This document shows, in pieces, positions 14,572-15,634 of a stretch of 15,634 bases of DNA (within the stretch, counting starts at the first letter, position 1; every line of letters begins with the position of its first letter). A model generated the notes under the pieces. That model worked only from the letters and a program-made list of their open reading frames with translations, was not told the DNA's origin and made no database searches. The stretch is from CAYSXY01 sp964435165 (lineage in GTDB: Bacteria > Pseudomonadota > Alphaproteobacteria > Rickettsiales > RI-342), in assembly GCA_964435165.1 (NCBI GenBank), contig CAYSXY010000050.1, positions 1 through 15,634 on the forward strand, read 5' to 3'. The translations under genes and the position numbers were made by a program.

Positions 14572-14850
14572 GTGATTAAAAGTTTCGCACATAAAGGGCT
14601 GGAGAAGTTTTTCACGGAAGGCTCTACCAAAGGCATACAAGCCAAACATAAAGCGAAACTCCGGTTGATACTCGCGCTTCTGGATGCGGCACAGGCAGTG
14701 CAGGATATGAACTTTCCCGGCTCCGGCTTTCATTCGCTCAAAGGAGATAAAAAAGACCATTGGGCAGTAAAAGTAAGCGGTAACTGGCGGATCATATTCC
14801 GGTTTGAAGATGGCAATGCCTATGTCGTGGATTATCTCGATTACCATTGA
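14572..14850 (+). CDS. higB: HigB-type RelE/ParE-fold mRNA endonuclease toxin
   Basis: HigB cleaves ribosome-bound mRNA and is neutralised by HigA. The 92-residue product matches the family end to end: MIKSFAHKGLEKFF, GIQAKHKAKLRLILALLDAA, FPGSGFHSLKGDKKDHWAVK, and the C-terminal NWRIIFRFEDGNAYVVDYLDYH that holds the active-site strands. GTG 14572 is the start, with GGAG 7 nt before it. The toxin gene comes first, as is typical for higBA, and its stop is 11 nt before the antitoxin ATG. The toxin reading frame is intact. Confidence 0.94.
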   Translation: MIKSFAHKGLEKFFTEGSTKGIQAKHKAKLRLILALLDAAQAVQDMNFPGSGFHSLKGDKKDHWAVKVSGNWRIIFRFEDGNAYVVDYLDYH

Positions 14851-14861
14851 GGAGACAGGCC

Positions 14862-15173
14862 ATGAGCCGTATGCACCAACCTCCACACCCCGGCGAAGTA
14901 TTGCAGGGACTATATATGGAACCGCTAGAGATGACCATTGCTGCGTTATCCCGTCATATCGGTGTTGAGCGTAAGGCGCTGTCTCGCCTGATTAACGGTC
15001 ATACTGGTGTGACGGTGGAAATGGCGTTGCGTCTAGGCAAGGCATTCAACACCTCACCGGAAACATGGCTGACTATACAGCAGGCATATGATCTTTGGCA
15101 GATCAGGAAAAACCATGCCGTAGATGTATCAGACATTGCTTCATTGAATGGAGGACAGGTGATAACTAAATAA
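14862..15173 (+). CDS. higA: HigA antitoxin, XRE-type
   Basis: The 103-residue protein is the partner of HigB and a DNA-binding repressor. The family opening PPHPGEVLQGLYMEPLEMT is followed by a Cro/CI helix-turn-helix at about 23-72 (IAALSRHIGVERKALSRLIN, VTVEMALRLGKAFNTSPETWL) and a QQAYDLW segment. ATG 14862 has a strong GAGGAG 7 nt upstream that overlaps the end of higB; a TTG at 14847 is in frame but less likely. Two upstream palindromes are its probable binding sites. Downstream, 15174-15332 holds no gene; a short direct repeat GCGACCT is at 15267-15273 and 15278-15284. Confidence 0.93.
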   Translation: MSRMHQPPHPGEVLQGLYMEPLEMTIAALSRHIGVERKALSRLINGHTGVTVEMALRLGKAFNTSPETWLTIQQAYDLWQIRKNHAVDVSDIASLNGGQVITK

Positions 15174-15332
15174 GAGGTGAATCATTCATCAAGTAATGCT
15201 TAGAACTGCATGACGCTATCTATAGCCGAGGGTATAAGCACACTGGCTCCGGTTTTTATTTCTGGTGCGACCTATATGCGACCTGGAAATTATTAGTCAG
15301 CGAAAATATGGCTTACAAGCCCTTCAATATCA

Positions 15333-15364
15333 ATCATCAAATGCTGCTTGCAGCATTTGATGAT
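15333..15364. repeat. 15-bp perfect inverted repeat at the tRNA-Pro 3' end
   Basis: ATCATCAAATGCTGC (15333-15347) is followed after 2 nt by its exact reverse complement (15350-15364). It ends 3 bp from the CCA end of tRNA-Pro. On the minus strand it is the first structure after the tRNA, so it could end transcription or guide 3' processing, but no T-run follows. It may also be an intergenic palindromic repeat or an insertion scar. Confidence 0.8.
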
Positions 15365-15367
15365 GAA

Positions 15368-15444
15368 TGGTCGGGGCGATAGGATTCGAACCTACGACCC
15401 CCTGCTCCCAAAGCAGGTGCGCTACCGGACTGCGCTACGCCCCG
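15368..15444 (-). tRNA. tRNA-Pro (anticodon TGG)
   Basis: On the minus strand the acceptor arms CGGGGCG (15444-15438) and CGCCCCG pair fully, followed by discriminator A and encoded CCA (15370-15368). The anticodon loop TTTGGGA gives TGG, proline. The T arm GGTTCGAATCC is present and the length is 77 nt. A plus-strand frame across it is the well-known false ORF of such tRNA genes. Confidence 0.97.
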
Positions 15445-15566
15445 ACGGGTTAAGGATACTGGTGCAGGCGGGAATGGCAAGCGAAACCTGCCGGATATGT
15501 CATGATGGCACAATCCAGAGCCATCAAGATACGAGGCGTCGAAATCGTCATCGATTTGGCATTCTA

Positions 15567-15607
15567 TAGTCGATTCATTTTATTTTCATATATAGTGGAA
15601 TCGACTA
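15567..15607. repeat. Inverted repeat at window end
   Basis: TAGTCGATTC (15567-15576) is the exact reverse complement of GAATCGACTA (15598-15607), with a 21-nt AT-rich spacer. It is followed closely by a GC-rich mini hairpin (GCGC-GACT-GCGC, 15612-15623) like one before enolase. Together they look like an intergenic palindromic repeat; there is no coding evidence here. Confidence 0.55.
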
Positions 15608-15634
15608 GCAAGCGCGACTGCGCGTCGCGTCCTA

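Noticed and set aside
14515..14886. Minus-strand 123-codon ORF opposite higB
   Set aside because: It is antisense to a well-matched HigB reading frame and crosses the higBA promoter.
15348..15569. Plus-strand ORF with a GDRIRTYDPLLPKQ-type sequence
   Set aside because: It is the antisense translation of tRNA-Pro, a well-known false ORF.
1..15634. CRISPR array
   Set aside because: No series of regularly spaced repeats was seen on reading the window; the repeats found occur at most twice.

Overview
The window reads as a chromosomal segment of an alphaproteobacterium with roughly balanced base composition. The best marker is enolase followed by an FtsB-type septum protein, a common alphaproteobacterial order. 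The order-level identity is not clear from this sequence. tRNA-Ser and tRNA-Pro lie near the two ends, both on the minus strand and both with encoded CCA.

Left part (1-2608): tRNA-Ser(CGA) with a 22-nt copy of its 5' end 70 bp away; a CsgG/HfaB-type outer-membrane lipoprotein gene with a long proline-rich tail (minus); and, divergent from it, a small TerB-like protein. Directly after the TerB-like stop codon lies the first copy of a ~130-bp repeat that folds into several hairpins.

Centre (2609-8611): endonuclease V (minus); a BCCT-family transporter overlapping an atypical SDR/epimerase-like gene; enolase; FtsB; the second copy of the repeat, again directly after a stop codon; and a DCC/DUF393 thiol-disulfide protein. 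The two repeat copies are about 90% identical, and most of their differences fall in loops or keep base pairs intact, so this looks like a structured RNA element.

Right part (8623-15173): a 55-aa protein; a SOUL-family heme-binding lipoprotein; an amidoligase/glutamine-amidotransferase two-gene operon; and, convergent with it, a 571-aa protein that I read as a divergent tryptophan 2,3-dioxygenase-like heme protein containing an internal duplication. An XRE-type regulator is divergent from that gene and overlaps a small unknown ORF. A HigBA toxin-antitoxin pair with two operator-like palindromes follows, then a 15-bp perfect inverted repeat at the tRNA-Pro 3' end.

The most novel material is (1) the repeated structured element, (2) the duplicated TDO-like protein with its own divergent regulator, and (3) the amidoligase-GATase pair next to it, which belongs to a predicted class of peptide- or metabolite-modifying systems.
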